A stretch of DNA of 64,000 bases from Brooklawnia sp032229645 (GCA_963722295.1 CAVRLB010000001.1:434001-498000); one strand, 5' to 3'. Shown: positions 17,282 to 26,399, counted from the stretch's first letter. Numbers and translations are program-made. The notes: generated by a model from the letters alone, not told the origin.

Positions 17282-19653
17282 ATGACCACCGAGGCTCAAC
17301 GCGCGTCCGCGTTCTCGTGCGCTCGTCAGGTTGCGCAAGTGATCGATATGGTCGTCGGCTCGCAGATCCCGCGCGTCCTCGTCATCGGCACCGCTCGGTC
17401 GGGCAAGAGCACTCTGCTGCGCGAAATCTCCAGAATGCTCGCCGATCTGGACATCGGCGTCACCGAGTATCGACGGGGCGTCGGCATCTCAGCGGTAGCC
17501 ACCTCCGATGTCTTGGTGATCGACGATCTGCAGGGCTCAGCCCTGAACAACTGGACGAGGTCGCCGCACGCTGCTTGAATCCGGAGGCCGGCCTGATCGC
17601 TGCCAGCAGACCATGGCCGCGCCCGGATGCCCTCACAGCCATTTGGCGCCAGCTGCAACGGGAAGCTCCCCCGGTTGTGCTGGGTGTCGTGTCGCGGGCG
17701 GACGCACTGGCGAGCCTGGAGGCCAGGGGACGCGCGATCGACGACGCCTGCCTGGCCCAGATCCTGACCATGACCGGCGGCATCAGCTGGCTTGTTCTTC
17801 GTGCACTGATCCTTCATGATCCACGGGATTGTGACAGTGACCAGGATCATGCCCCGTTGCGGCGGTTGCTCGAAGACGAGATCGCGCAGCAACTCAGCAC
17901 GACCGATGAGCGGCTTCGCCGACTGGTGGAACTGGTGAGTTTCGACGCACCAGCAACTGTGCTGCTGGACGAACCCGGATCCGATAGCACGATCGACGCC
18001 TTGATCACACAGGGTCACTCGGAAGGCCTCCTGCTGCGCAATGGCGAGACGGTACCCATCGTCCGCGCGGCTGTGCTGGCCGCCACACCCGCACACCGGC
18101 TGGCGAAGCTCAAGGCGCAGGTCACCGGCAGCGATGATCCGCGCCCCGATGAGGGCCACCCGAGCGGATGGCTTCAGCAGGCGGCCGACGCCTGGGCCAG
18201 CGGAGATCCTGATCTGGCAGCCGGTTTCGTCGAGCGGGCCGAACTGGCCGGCGAGCATCCGGACTCGGATGCGGCGACCGATCTGAGGGCGGCGATCTGG
18301 GCCGAGCGGGATATGTCTGTGATCAGCAGCGACAGCTATCTCGCGCGCCCCCCGAGCAGCATCGAATCTCAGATCCGGGCGACTGTGGCTCACATCGGTG
18401 CCGGTTTGGCCGATCGGCTGCAGAGCAATCGTCCTGGTCAACTGGCGACCACGACCCTCGGGGTGGCGCTGCAATTGTTCGACAGCGGGCTGCGCCATTC
18501 ACTCGACCGTCAGCCACCGCCGACCACGCTCGGCACCCTCGTGCAGGCATCCGAGCTGTATACGGCATCGAGGACCACCGACCCGATAGCCGAGTTGCCT
18601 GCCATCGTCGCGGCCGCTGTAGCAATCGGGTCCGGAGATCTTTCCACCGCCAAGTCGGTCATCGACGCCGCGATCGACGGCGGACAAGGTGGCTCGCTCG
18701 CTCGACCGCGGCTGCTCGGCTGGCGCGCTGACTTGGCCATCCGCAGCGAGCAACCACAACAGGCACGCGATGCACTGGCCGAAGCCGACGAACTCGTCCC
18801 CGCCCGGTCGACGCGCACCCGGCTCTTCCTTGAGACGGTGCGAATCACGTTGGCCAGACGATTCGACGACATCCACAACCTCGAAGCCGCGTGGGCGGGG
18901 GCTCGAACGCTAGCGCGGAGCGCGCACAGTTCGCTGTATTCGCTGCTCGCCCTCGGTTCGCTGATCGACGCGGGAGCAAGGCTCGGTGAGTCCCAAACCC
19001 TGGCGCCTTACTTAACCAAAGGTCTAGAGATCACTCGGCAATTAGGTGATCCTCCGTTGTGGGCGAGTCATCTGTGGTGGGCTGGCATCCAGCAGGGGAT
19101 CCTGCTGAACAAGCCCGCATCGCTGGCGCCTTATGCCCAAGCCCTGGTTGCTGCCGCACCGCATAGCCCGGTGGCGGCGGCGATGGCCCAGGCGGGCGCC
19201 GCGTGGATGGCAGTGCTCGGCGGCAGGATCGATGTGGACGCGGTCGAAGAAGCGGCCGGTGGGCTGGCGGCCGCCGGGCTGCCTTGGGATGGCGCACGGC
19301 TGGCAGCGCACGGCGCCGGCAGACTGCCCGACGATCGGAAGGCGGCAGCACGGCTGATGGCGCGCGCTCGCGAACTCCATCCACCGGACGTCACACGCCA
19401 AACGACCGTAAAGTCCCAGCCCAAGCCGGCTCCGGCTCACCGCGGCGTGCAGTTGAGCGACCGGGAGCACGACGTGGCGGTGCTGGTCCTCGCGGGCAAG
19501 ACCTACGCCGAGATCGGCGAGGCCATCTACATTTCGCCTCGCACGGTCGAACACCATGTGGCCAGTATCCGACGACGGCTGGACGCGACGTCACGCTCAG
19601 ATCTGATCGCCAAACTGCGCCTGACCATCGGATCGGACGGCGCGACTCCATGA
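17282..19653 (+). pseudogene. LuxR-type regulator with N-terminal P-loop ATPase, interrupted by a frameshift
   Basis: Two adjacent frames together encode one protein of about 790 residues. Frame one (17282-17578) gives MTTEAQRASAF, Walker A GTARSGKST and Walker B VLVIDDLQG, then stops after 98 residues. The homologous-looking continuation LSPEQLDEVAARCLNPEAGL runs in the -1 frame from about 17534 to 19653. One extra G in the GGG at 17533-17535 would restore DDLQGLSPEQ. The body is helical, TPR-like, and the C-terminus (SDREHDVAVLVLAGKTYAEI, SPRTVEHHVASIRRRL) is a LuxR helix-turn-helix. It resembles the large LuxR protein (Rv0339c) near iniBAC in mycobacteria. Whether the lesion is real, a sequencing error or a recoding site is undecided. 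Confidence 0.8.
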
Positions 19654-19690
19654 GGTCACCAGTCGATCCCGTAGCGCTCATTGCGCACAA

Positions 19691-19724
19691 TGGGGGCAAA
19701 CCCCCATGCGGTGGGCTAACCCAC
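19691..19724. promoter_or_regulatory. Tandem palindromes before the IniB-N gene, possible operators
   Basis: Two adjacent inverted repeats, TGGGGGCAAACCCCCA (19691-19706) and GTGGGCTAACCCAC (19711-19724), each have a 4-bp spacer and have centres 19 bp apart, close to two helical turns. They lie 48-81 bp before the start of the IniB-N gene, where an operator or activator site would be expected. Binding by the LuxR-type protein encoded just upstream is inferred. Confidence 0.5.
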
Positions 19725-19771
19725 GTCATACGCTCAAGACTGACCTTCACCCATGAGACAGGAGCCACGAC

Positions 19772-20605
19772 ATGACCACTGCTTTGGCCACTATCGCCGA
19801 TGCGCTCATCGAGTTCATCCTGAGCCTCTTGCGCGACCCAGCTGCGGCCGCGCAATTTGCCACGGAACCCGAGGAGATGCTGTCCGACGCAGGACTATCG
19901 GGTCTGTGCGCCGCGGATGTCCGCGCTGTAGTACCGGTCGTCGTCGATCGGCCCGACGTGGTGCAACGGCCCGTTGTGTCGCAAAGCGCGCCGATGGCCC
20001 CCAACTACCCGGGTCCTCAGCAATCTGCTCCGGCCTACCATCCTGCTCCGTCGGTGCAACAGTCGTCGAACACGGTCGTTGAAGAGATCACGAATGTGAC
20101 CAACAACTTCGCGATCGACGCTCGCAGCACGATCATCGACCAGTCGGTCAATCAGAACATCTGGGCCAATGGTGATGTCACCCAGATCTTTGACCAGGAA
20201 GCCAACGTGGCCAGCGGTGACGGCTCGATTGCAGCCGGTCAGAACGTCGTCATCGATGAGTCGGAGACCACGATCACGACCGGCGATGTCGCTATCGGCA
20301 ATACAGATATCACAAACGAGATCTCCGATTCGTTCAACGATGCATCGACCACCACCCAGGTTGATGTCGTGGTCAACCCCGTCGACCAGCTGCCACCGCC
20401 AGACGCCCTCGGCGATGCCGCAGCTGTCAGCGACGATGTCTTGTCCGCTGTGGCCCCGCTGCCGGACGATGCCTCCGCACCGATCGCCGACGTGCTGGCT
20501 CCTGCCGACCCGGATGCGGGATCGCTGGCAACCGAGTACGAGGACACCGGCACCGTGCTCTATGACCCGGCGGGCTACGACATCGACGGACTCGGCGATC
20601 AGTAG
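19772..20605 (+). CDS. IniB N-terminal-domain protein
   Basis: The 277-residue protein opens MTTALATIADALIEFILSLLRDP, followed by EEMLSDAGLSGLCAADVRAVVP, matching the N-terminal domain of mycobacterial IniB and its relatives. A Pro/Gln-rich linker (about 70-100) leads to a module at 115-192. This contains DQSVNQ, NGDVTQIFDQEANVASGDGS, AAGQNVVID, IGNTDI and ends in DSFND. The same module recurs in the large acidic repeat protein encoded on the opposite strand. The rest is an acidic Pro/Ala/Asp-rich tail. The ATG follows AGGAG. No signal peptide is evident, though the first 20 residues are hydrophobic. Function is unknown; a shared partner with the repeat protein is likely. Confidence 0.82.
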   Translation: MTTALATIADALIEFILSLLRDPAAAAQFATEPEEMLSDAGLSGLCAADVRAVVPVVVDRPDVVQRPVVSQSAPMAPNYPGPQQSAPAYHPAPSVQQSSNTVVEEITNVTNNFAIDARSTIIDQSVNQNIWANGDVTQIFDQEANVASGDGSIAAGQNVVIDESETTITTGDVAIGNTDITNEISDSFNDASTTTQVDVVVNPVDQLPPPDALGDAAAVSDDVLSAVAPLPDDASAPIADVLAPADPDAGSLATEYEDTGTVLYDPAGYDIDGLGDQ

Positions 20606-20616
20606 CAGATATCGTC

Positions 20617-21261
20617 GTGACGATGGTTGACAAGAACGAACAGGACAGCTCCGGCTCAGCTGCGGCCGTTACGCGGATCCGTACCGCGAAACCGACGCAG
20701 CCCAGGCCGGAGCGTCCCCCTGTGCTCAGCCCCAACGCGCCTCCGGTACTGGTGAAGCTCTCGCCACCCCTTGGCGTGCGGGCCTGCCAGTTCATGTGGG
20801 TCCTCAGCTTCCTGCTGGGCGCGATCGCGGTTGTCTTCTACTTCGTGGTGCGCGAGGATCAACTGCCGCTCATCGTCGAGACGATCCGTGGTGTGCAATC
20901 CGATCGTCCGGACGAGACCTATGACAAGGCCGCCGATATCGTCTACTGGTCGGTCTTCGCCGGGATGCTGGCATTGTTGCTTGTCCAGATCACGTTGCTC
21001 ATATCGTTCATGAACCGTAAACCGGGGGTGCGCTGGTGGCAGTTCTTGACACTCCTGTTCCAGGCGCTGTTCTTCGGGCTCGGCCGCGAACTGGTGACCG
21101 GAGGCGAACACGGCGAACAATTGCAGCAGCTACTGGCAGGTCAACTCGTCTCGGTGATCTTGGCTCTGCTGCTGAGCAACCTACCCGGTGCCATGGCTTG
21201 GTCAGCCCGCCGTCGCGACGTGCGTAAGATCTTCCCGGGCTCTGCTGGGCCCGAGATCTGA
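20617..21261 (+). CDS. Four-helix membrane protein of the dynamin cluster
   Basis: I do not recognise a named family. The 214-residue product starts at GTG 20617 or ATG 20623 and has a cytoplasmic Pro/Arg-rich N-terminus of about 50 residues. Roughly four hydrophobic helices follow: near CQFMWVLSFLLGAIAVVFYFVV, VFAGMLALLLVQITLLISF, WWQFLTLLFQALFFGLG and LVSVILALLLSNLPGAMAW. The tail is short and basic. It begins 11 nt after the IniB-N gene, so co-transcription is likely. Its 3' end overlaps the convergent iniC-like gene by 60 bp. It could be a membrane dock for the dynamin-like proteins; that is inference from context. Confidence 0.75.
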   Translation: MTMVDKNEQDSSGSAAAVTRIRTAKPTQPRPERPPVLSPNAPPVLVKLSPPLGVRACQFMWVLSFLLGAIAVVFYFVVREDQLPLIVETIRGVQSDRPDETYDKAADIVYWSVFAGMLALLLVQITLLISFMNRKPGVRWWQFLTLLFQALFFGLGRELVTGGEHGEQLQQLLAGQLVSVILALLLSNLPGAMAWSARRRDVRKIFPGSAGPEI

Positions 21262-22713
21262 CGCGATCGTTTCCAAGCTGCGAATCACAACACGGCTGAC
21301 ATCCGCGCCCCGGCGGTTGAGCATCGGCGACTGCCCTGTGCTTCGCCACAGATCGATCTCCGTCAAGGCCTTCGCACGGAGTTCCTGGGTGGTCGCGTCG
21401 AGCGGCATCCCAAGTCTGGTCGCCGCGTCCAGTCCACTTCCACCGGTGATCCGGACGGCTGCGTCCGTCTCGCCAGGGGACAACCCAAGCCCGGTGACCC
21501 GTGCCGAGGACAGCAGCGTGAGCTCACGCAGACCGTGGGCATTGGCGCGGATCTGTTCGATTCCCGCAGCTATCGGCTGGGTACCACTGCGCGGCCGCTC
21601 GCTCACCAAGTGCTCGAGGCGGTCAATGACTCCCCTGGTTTTCAAGGTCGCAGCCCGGGACTGGAAGTGCAGTTGCACGAACTCCTCCAATTCGACCAGT
21701 CCGCTGTGCTGGACGAGTTGAGTGGCCAGCCGGGTGGAGTCGTCGGCGCCGGCCCTGATCAACGATGTCGCCAGCCGCACACCGAATAGACCGAACCGTG
21801 CCAGCAGATCCTTGCGCTCTCGTTCTCCCAGCCGCAGCCCTGCTGCCGGCCGGACGAAGCGGTCGGCTGAGACGAGCAGCCGCTCCCGCACGGGTCTGTC
21901 AAGCGCGGCCAGTTCACGGAAGGCCATGAACTCGGTCTCGCGCAGCGTCCGGGCGCCTTCGGCGAGCAGTCCGGCCACCGGCACCACACCCAAAGCCAGC
22001 GAGGCCAACTCTCCGTCACGTTCATAGCGCAGCGCGACCTTGCCCGCCGAGAGCAGCGAGTCGATGCGTCCCGAGCCGATCTCGTCGGCCCGGGAAAGCA
22101 CGGTCACGGCATTGACGGTCTGCGATGCACCGGCCGCGGTGTCGCGGAACGCCTCCAGGAACCCCAGATCCGAGGGATGCAGATGGCGCAGCAGGTAGAC
22201 AATGGCGTCCGCCTCGGATGGGGCGTCGTTGGGCGTCAAGAAGTCGAGTGAACGCGCCGAGATGTTCTGCGAGATCGACGCGATGCCCGGTGTATCGATC
22301 AGGATCAGCGACTTCAGTGCAGGCGCCGGCCAGGAGATGTCGATGTGCTCGACGTCATCGGCCGACAGCTCGCCCAGATCGATCGCCAGCATGCCCCTTT
22401 CACGGCGCACCGGCAGCCGTCGGGCCGGACCATCGTGAAGATGCACTGTGATCGACGGCGTTTGCGAGTACCGGTACCAGGTGACGGTCTTGGTGCATTC
22501 GCCGGCGTCGGTGGGCGCGATCTGTTCGCCCAGGATCGCGTTCAACAGCGTCGACTTGCCAGCCTTGACGATGCCTGCGATGGCCAAGCGTAGCGGGTCG
22601 GTGAGCCTTCGCTCCAGGGCATCAAGCACCGCCAGCGCCCTCTTGTCGCGGGCATAGATCCCGCGGGCGGTTCCGATCAGCGCAACGGTGTCGGCGAGTT
22701 CGTCCTCGCTCAC
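21202..22713 (-). CDS. Dynamin-like GTPase, IniC-like
   Basis: The 503-residue protein has a large-GTPase head: G1 GIVKAGKST (about 47-55), a switch region with GECTKTVTWYRY, G3 DTPGIAS (140-146) and G4 LSRADE (206-211). The remainder is helical without a clear membrane paddle, as in IniC. In mycobacteria IniA and IniC are dynamin-like proteins made in response to cell-wall-active drugs; IniA has been shown to remodel membranes. Its ATG overlaps the stop of the iniA-like gene as ATGA, implying translation in fixed proportion. The 3' end overlaps the convergent membrane-protein gene. Confidence 0.87.
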   Translation of the reverse strand: MSEDELADTVALIGTARGIYARDKRALAVLDALERRLTDPLRLAIAGIVKAGKSTLLNAILGEQIAPTDAGECTKTVTWYRYSQTPSITVHLHDGPARRLPVRRERGMLAIDLGELSADDVEHIDISWPAPALKSLILIDTPGIASISQNISARSLDFLTPNDAPSEADAIVYLLRHLHPSDLGFLEAFRDTAAGASQTVNAVTVLSRADEIGSGRIDSLLSAGKVALRYERDGELASLALGVVPVAGLLAEGARTLRETEFMAFRELAALDRPVRERLLVSADRFVRPAAGLRLGERERKDLLARFGLFGVRLATSLIRAGADDSTRLATQLVQHSGLVELEEFVQLHFQSRAATLKTRGVIDRLEHLVSERPRSGTQPIAAGIEQIRANAHGLRELTLLSSARVTGLGLSPGETDAAVRITGGSGLDAATRLGMPLDATTQELRAKALTEIDLWRSTGQSPMLNRRGADVSRVVIRSLETIASDLGPSRAREDLTHVATAG

Positions 22714-24671
22714 CGTGTCACCTCCTGCTGAACACGGGCCGCCGGCAGCGCCTGCAACGCAGGCAGGCCCGATCGCAGCTGATCCAGTTGCCGAAGCCGT
22801 GTCTGCAGGAGAGCCACCCGCTTGTCCTGCTCGTCGCTGTAGGAGCCGGCCGCCTGCTTGGCCGCCATCACCGAGTCTGTGAGCGAGCGGTGCATTTCGT
22901 CGGCGATGGCCGTGAAGTGGTCGCGTGCGGTGCGTTGGACGACCCGTAGCCGGTCCTTCAGCTGCTTGGCCACCTGGAAGGTCACCTCGTCGATGTAGCG
23001 GCGGACGATGTTCTTCGCCTCGAACCGGCGTCGCATCAGCCGATTGCCCATGTCCTCACGATAGGCCCGGCGACCGACCAACACACCGGCCAGCAACGAC
23101 AGCGGGTTGATGAGGCTCAGTCCGATCAATCCGGTGGCCAGACCCACCATCAGCACCCCGCCGTAGGAGCCACGAACTCCGATGTAGATCTTCTCGGTGG
23201 CGCTGAGCTGCCCAGGGTCGAATTCGGGGAGCTCGTCCACTGGATCGAGAAGGCCGTCAATCGCGGCCACCTCGATCACCGGAAGCTCGCGCTCCTCGGC
23301 GAGGAAGAGTTCGCCGATCTCTTCGGTCAGCCACTTGGAACGTTCCTCGGTCCACACGAAGGTCTCAGAGATCGCCGACGCCACCCGCTGATCGATCCAC
23401 TCGGTGATCTGATCCCAGATGGGGCCCGGATCACCCTCGTCGATCGCCTGTTCCGCCTCCCGTTGGACGCGCCGCAGCCGATCTCGCAAGTCGTGTTCCA
23501 TGTCGGAGATGAGGTCTGCAATGCCGTCGGCAAGCGCAACCTGCCAGCGGGACGTCACGCTGCGGAACTCTTCGGCCTTGGCTCTGGCGTTTTCCAGCTC
23601 GGCGATGAGCCGAGGAGTGTCCTGCGGGTGCATGATCGCACTGAGCTCGGTTCGCACCGAGATGGTCATCTGTTCCATGGCGAAGCTCATGTCGTGCACC
23701 GCGCTACGAGTGCTGAGAACCTCGGCGTGCTCGACCACGCCACGACGCAGATGCGAGACGAGAGCGGGGAATCCGGACTCGCTGTTCAATTCGCGGTCCT
23801 GCTGGGTCGCGGCGAGCAGCCGGAGGTCACTGGACACCGCGAAAATCGGCAGGTCGCCGATCTGCTGGAGATGGCCTCGATCGATACGTTCGATGGTCCG
23901 CCACTGCGGATAGAGATCGGTCTTGGCAAGTACCGCCGCGACATTCGGGCAGATCCGCAGTGCATGCCTCAGTAGCTGCACCTCGGGCTCGGTGTACTCC
24001 TGGGAAGCGTCCGAGACCAACAGCACGGCATCCGCGGACGACAGCGCCGAGAGCGTCGCCAAGGCCTTGGTGGAGTCCAAGGAGCCCACCCCGGGTGAGT
24101 CCACCAGCCGCAGGCCACCTCGCAGCAGCTCGCGTGGCAGCGAGACCTCCGCCGTCACGATGTGGCGCTCGTTGCCCGGATTCCCCTTCTCCGACACGTA
24201 GTCGGCCAGCTGGTCGATCTGGACGGTCTGCCTGATGATCTTGGCCTGGTCCTGCTCCGCTTCCTCCGTGCGGGTGACCACCCAGGCAGCCGGTTGCTCG
24301 CCGTAGCCGACCGCTGTGGGCACACTGGTGGCGATGTCGTCGTCGATCGGGCAGACCGGTGCGTTGACCAGCGCGTTGATGAGTTTGCTCTTGCCTTGCT
24401 TGAACTCTCCGACCACGACCACCCGCACGTTCGGGTCCTGCAGGCGCGCGCGTGTCTGCACCAGACGCTGCACCAAATCGCTTCGCCCCGTGACGGTCGC
24501 GAATTGGCCTGTCTGCTCAACTAGCCTGAGCAGTTCAGGACGCGCCGGCAGCGGGTCTTGCTGAGGCTTGCCGGCTTTCGCGGTGTGCTTGGGCGATTCG
24601 GGCACGGCGCGGCGCGGTACCTCGTCCGGTTTGCCGGCTGCTGGGCGAGCCGACTCGGCCTGGTTGGTCAT
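22710..24671 (-). CDS. Dynamin-like GTPase, IniA-like
   Basis: The 653-residue protein has a Pro/Lys-rich N-terminal extension, then a dynamin GTPase head: G1 GEFKQGKSKL (88-97), switch 1 DDIATSVPT, G3 DSPGVGSLDS (191-200) and G4 AKTDLY (249-254). Long helical stalk segments follow. A hydrophobic hairpin at about 503-535 (GGVLMVGLATGLIGLSL, NPLSLLAGVLVG) corresponds to the membrane-inserting paddle of bacterial dynamin-like proteins, and a C-terminal helical bundle ends the protein. The ATG is preceded by GAGGAG. It overlaps the iniC-like gene and follows the acidic repeat protein gene, the order iniB-iniA-iniC known from mycobacteria. Membrane fission or repair is the likely role. Confidence 0.9.
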   Translation of the reverse strand: MTNQAESARPAAGKPDEVPRRAVPESPKHTAKAGKPQQDPLPARPELLRLVEQTGQFATVTGRSDLVQRLVQTRARLQDPNVRVVVVGEFKQGKSKLINALVNAPVCPIDDDIATSVPTAVGYGEQPAAWVVTRTEEAEQDQAKIIRQTVQIDQLADYVSEKGNPGNERHIVTAEVSLPRELLRGGLRLVDSPGVGSLDSTKALATLSALSSADAVLLVSDASQEYTEPEVQLLRHALRICPNVAAVLAKTDLYPQWRTIERIDRGHLQQIGDLPIFAVSSDLRLLAATQQDRELNSESGFPALVSHLRRGVVEHAEVLSTRSAVHDMSFAMEQMTISVRTELSAIMHPQDTPRLIAELENARAKAEEFRSVTSRWQVALADGIADLISDMEHDLRDRLRRVQREAEQAIDEGDPGPIWDQITEWIDQRVASAISETFVWTEERSKWLTEEIGELFLAEERELPVIEVAAIDGLLDPVDELPEFDPGQLSATEKIYIGVRGSYGGVLMVGLATGLIGLSLINPLSLLAGVLVGRRAYREDMGNRLMRRRFEAKNIVRRYIDEVTFQVAKQLKDRLRVVQRTARDHFTAIADEMHRSLTDSVMAAKQAAGSYSDEQDKRVALLQTRLRQLDQLRSGLPALQALPAARVQQEVTR

Positions 24672-24718
24672 CTTCGCTCCTCGCGCTCGGTGCTTTCTAC
24701 TTCAACAGATGGCGTGAT

Positions 24719-24763
24719 AGCACCGCAAGCCCGGCCTCCATCGGAGGCCGGGCTTGCGGTGCT
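24719..24763 (-). terminator. Perfect 21-bp-stem hairpin between the repeat gene and iniA-like gene
   Basis: Positions 24719-24739 and 24743-24763 are exact inverted repeats separated by 3 nt. On the minus strand the hairpin lies 15 nt after the stop of the repeat-protein gene and about 50 nt before the iniA-like ATG. No run of T follows it, so a full intrinsic terminator is doubtful. It may be a partial terminator or an RNA-stabilising stem that lets the first gene be expressed more strongly than the dynamin pair. Confidence 0.65.
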
Positions 24764-24778
24764 GTTGGTCGTGCAAGA

Positions 24779-26308
24779 TCAGAGGTCGATCTCACCCTCG
24801 CCGCCGGTTGCACCGGAGCCTGGGCTGAAGATATTGCCGTTGTTCACCCATTCGAAACTGTTGTCGTAGGTGGCATCGATCTCGCTTGTGAAGGAATCGT
24901 CGATCGTGAACGAGTCATCGATCGTGAACGAGTCTTCGATATCGACATCCACGTTTGTCGACAGCTCGTTGAACGAATCGTCGATGTTCAGGTCAAGGTT
25001 GTACTGCTGCGAGAAATCATTGAACGAGTCGTTGATCCTGGCATTGATGTCGGTGTTGCCGATGTTGATGTCGTCGGCCTTGATCACGAACTCCGAGTTG
25101 TCGATCGTGATGTTGCCGCCGGCCGCGAACGAATCATCGCCGAATGCGATGTTTGCGCTCTGTCCGAATGCCTGAGCGATGTTGCCGTCGCCGTTCGAGA
25201 TGACCTGGTTGACAGACTGATCGAAGCTCAGCGCTCGGGCATCGACATTGACGTTGACCTCGCTGTCGATATCGGTCTTGCCGCCGCTGCCGCCCTTGCC
25301 TGCCAGTCCGCTCAGACCTGCCGGCGCCGCCGTCAGGCCACCGAGGTTCAGATTGTCGAAGCCGGCGTTGTATTGACGTACGCCGACCGTCGATGAGTAA
25401 TCGTTGAGGGTCTGGGTGTTGAACGAGCTGGTGATGTTGAACGAGTCCTGATTACGGATCGAGTTGTCGGAATTGTCGTTGAACGAATCCTCGACCTCGA
25501 CCTCGACGTTCGTGTTGAAGGAGTCCTCGAACTCGTTGTTCGAGTTGACATCGTTGTAGGAGTCCTCGATCTCGGTGTTGAAGGAGTCCTCGTTGTTGGA
25601 GCCGGTATTGAAGGAGTCTTCGATCTCGACCTCGACCTCGGTGTTGTACGAGTCCTCGTTGTTCGAGTCGGTGTTAAAGGAGTCCTCGTTGTTCGAGTCG
25701 GTGTTGTAAGAATCCTCGTTGTTCGAGTCCGTGTTGAGCGAGTCTTCGATCTCGGAATCGAGGTTGAAGGAGTCTTCGATCTCGACGTCGTTATTGGAGT
25801 TCACGTCGTTGAAGGAGTCCTCGATCTCGACGTCTGTGTTGAAGGAGTCCTCGATCTCGGTCTCGATCTCGGTATTGAAGGAGTCCTCGATCTCCGTCTC
25901 GATCTCGGTGTTGAAGGATTCGTCGACCTCATTGTTGGAGGCCACGTTGTTGAACGAATCGTCAATCTCGGTCTCGATCTCGGTGTTGAACGAATCCTCG
26001 GCCTCGTTGTTGGATCCGGTGTTGAACGAATCCTCGACCTCGTTGTTCGAGCCTTCGTTGAAGGAGTCCTCGACCTCGACATCGATATCGGTGTTGAGCG
26101 AGTCTTCGATCTCGACCTCGTTGTTGGAGGCCACGGTGTTGAACGAGTCTTCTACCTCTACCTCGACCTCGGTCTCGACATCGGTATTGAACGAATCCTC
26201 GATATCGGTGTTGAACGAATCCTCGACATCGAGCGACTTGTTGAAGGAGTCCTCAACCTCGACGTCTTCGATCTCAACCTCGTTGTTCGACAAAATGTCA
26301 TCAGCCAC
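24779..26308 (-). CDS. IniB-like giant acidic Asp-Ser-Phe-Asn repeat protein
   Basis: The 509-residue product starts at GTG 26308 (VADDILSNNEVEIE), preceded by GGGAAAGG; the frame is open to 26398 but lacks a better start. Residues about 15-300 are about 24 copies of Glu-Asp-Ser-Phe/Tyr/Leu-Asn spaced 5-17 residues apart, with spacers such as TEIETEI, TDSNNE and VASNNEVEI. No lysine or arginine occurs between residues 25 and 284. A Gly/Ala-rich linker (LAGKGGSGGK) leads to a module at 355-432 that is nearly the same as residues 115-192 of the IniB-N protein. More DSF repeats and a Gly-rich end follow. It takes the iniB position upstream of iniA and iniC. No signal peptide is seen. Function unknown. 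Confidence 0.82.
   Translation of the reverse strand: MADDILSNNEVEIEDVEVEDSFNKSLDVEDSFNTDIEDSFNTDVETEVEVEVEDSFNTVASNNEVEIEDSLNTDIDVEVEDSFNEGSNNEVEDSFNTGSNNEAEDSFNTEIETEIDDSFNNVASNNEVDESFNTEIETEIEDSFNTEIETEIEDSFNTDVEIEDSFNDVNSNNDVEIEDSFNLDSEIEDSLNTDSNNEDSYNTDSNNEDSFNTDSNNEDSYNTEVEVEIEDSFNTGSNNEDSFNTEIEDSYNDVNSNNEFEDSFNTNVEVEVEDSFNDNSDNSIRNQDSFNITSSFNTQTLNDYSSTVGVRQYNAGFDNLNLGGLTAAPAGLSGLAGKGGSGGKTDIDSEVNVNVDARALSFDQSVNQVISNGDGNIAQAFGQSANIAFGDDSFAAGGNITIDNSEFVIKADDINIGNTDINARINDSFNDFSQQYNLDLNIDDSFNELSTNVDVDIEDSFTIDDSFTIDDSFTSEIDATYDNSFEWVNNGNIFSPGSGATGGEGEIDL
25420..26262 (-). repeat. Tandem degenerate coding repeats (Glu-Asp-Ser-Phe-Asn units)
   Basis: The stretch consists of recurring units read on the plus strand as GTTGAAGGAGTCCTCGAT and close variants, every 15-51 bp. 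They encode the EDSFN units of the acidic repeat protein. Some neighbouring units are nearly identical in DNA, notably 25560-25740 and 25840-25910, which suggests growth by slippage or unequal recombination. Copy number is therefore likely to differ between strains, and short-read assembly here may be unreliable. Confidence 0.85.
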
Positions 26309-26399
26309 GATTCTTGCCTTTCCCCGGGGACCTTGGTGGGTCGATTTGATGAGTGGAAGCTCAAGCAACACTCTGCGCTTGATCTGACCCAGCAACATC

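Noticed and set aside
17092..17530. Apparent N-terminal extension of the LuxR-type protein in frame with its C-terminal part
   Set aside because: Overlaps the end of the Hsp70-like gene, is Arg/Pro/Ser junk in composition, and the true Walker-motif N-terminus is in the neighbouring frame from 17282.
22710..24671. Possible Era/EngA-type ribosome GTPase
   Set aside because: The size of 653 residues, hydrophobic paddle, lack of a KH domain and pairing with a second dynamin-like gene fit IniA instead.
24860..26300. Regular repeats resembling a CRISPR array
   Set aside because: Units are degenerate, spaced irregularly, and keep an open coding frame encoding EDSFN units; no cas genes are near.
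25719..26387. Plus-strand Ser/Glu-rich open frame of 222 codons
   Set aside because: It is the antisense of the EDSFN repeat region; repeat structure alone keeps it open.
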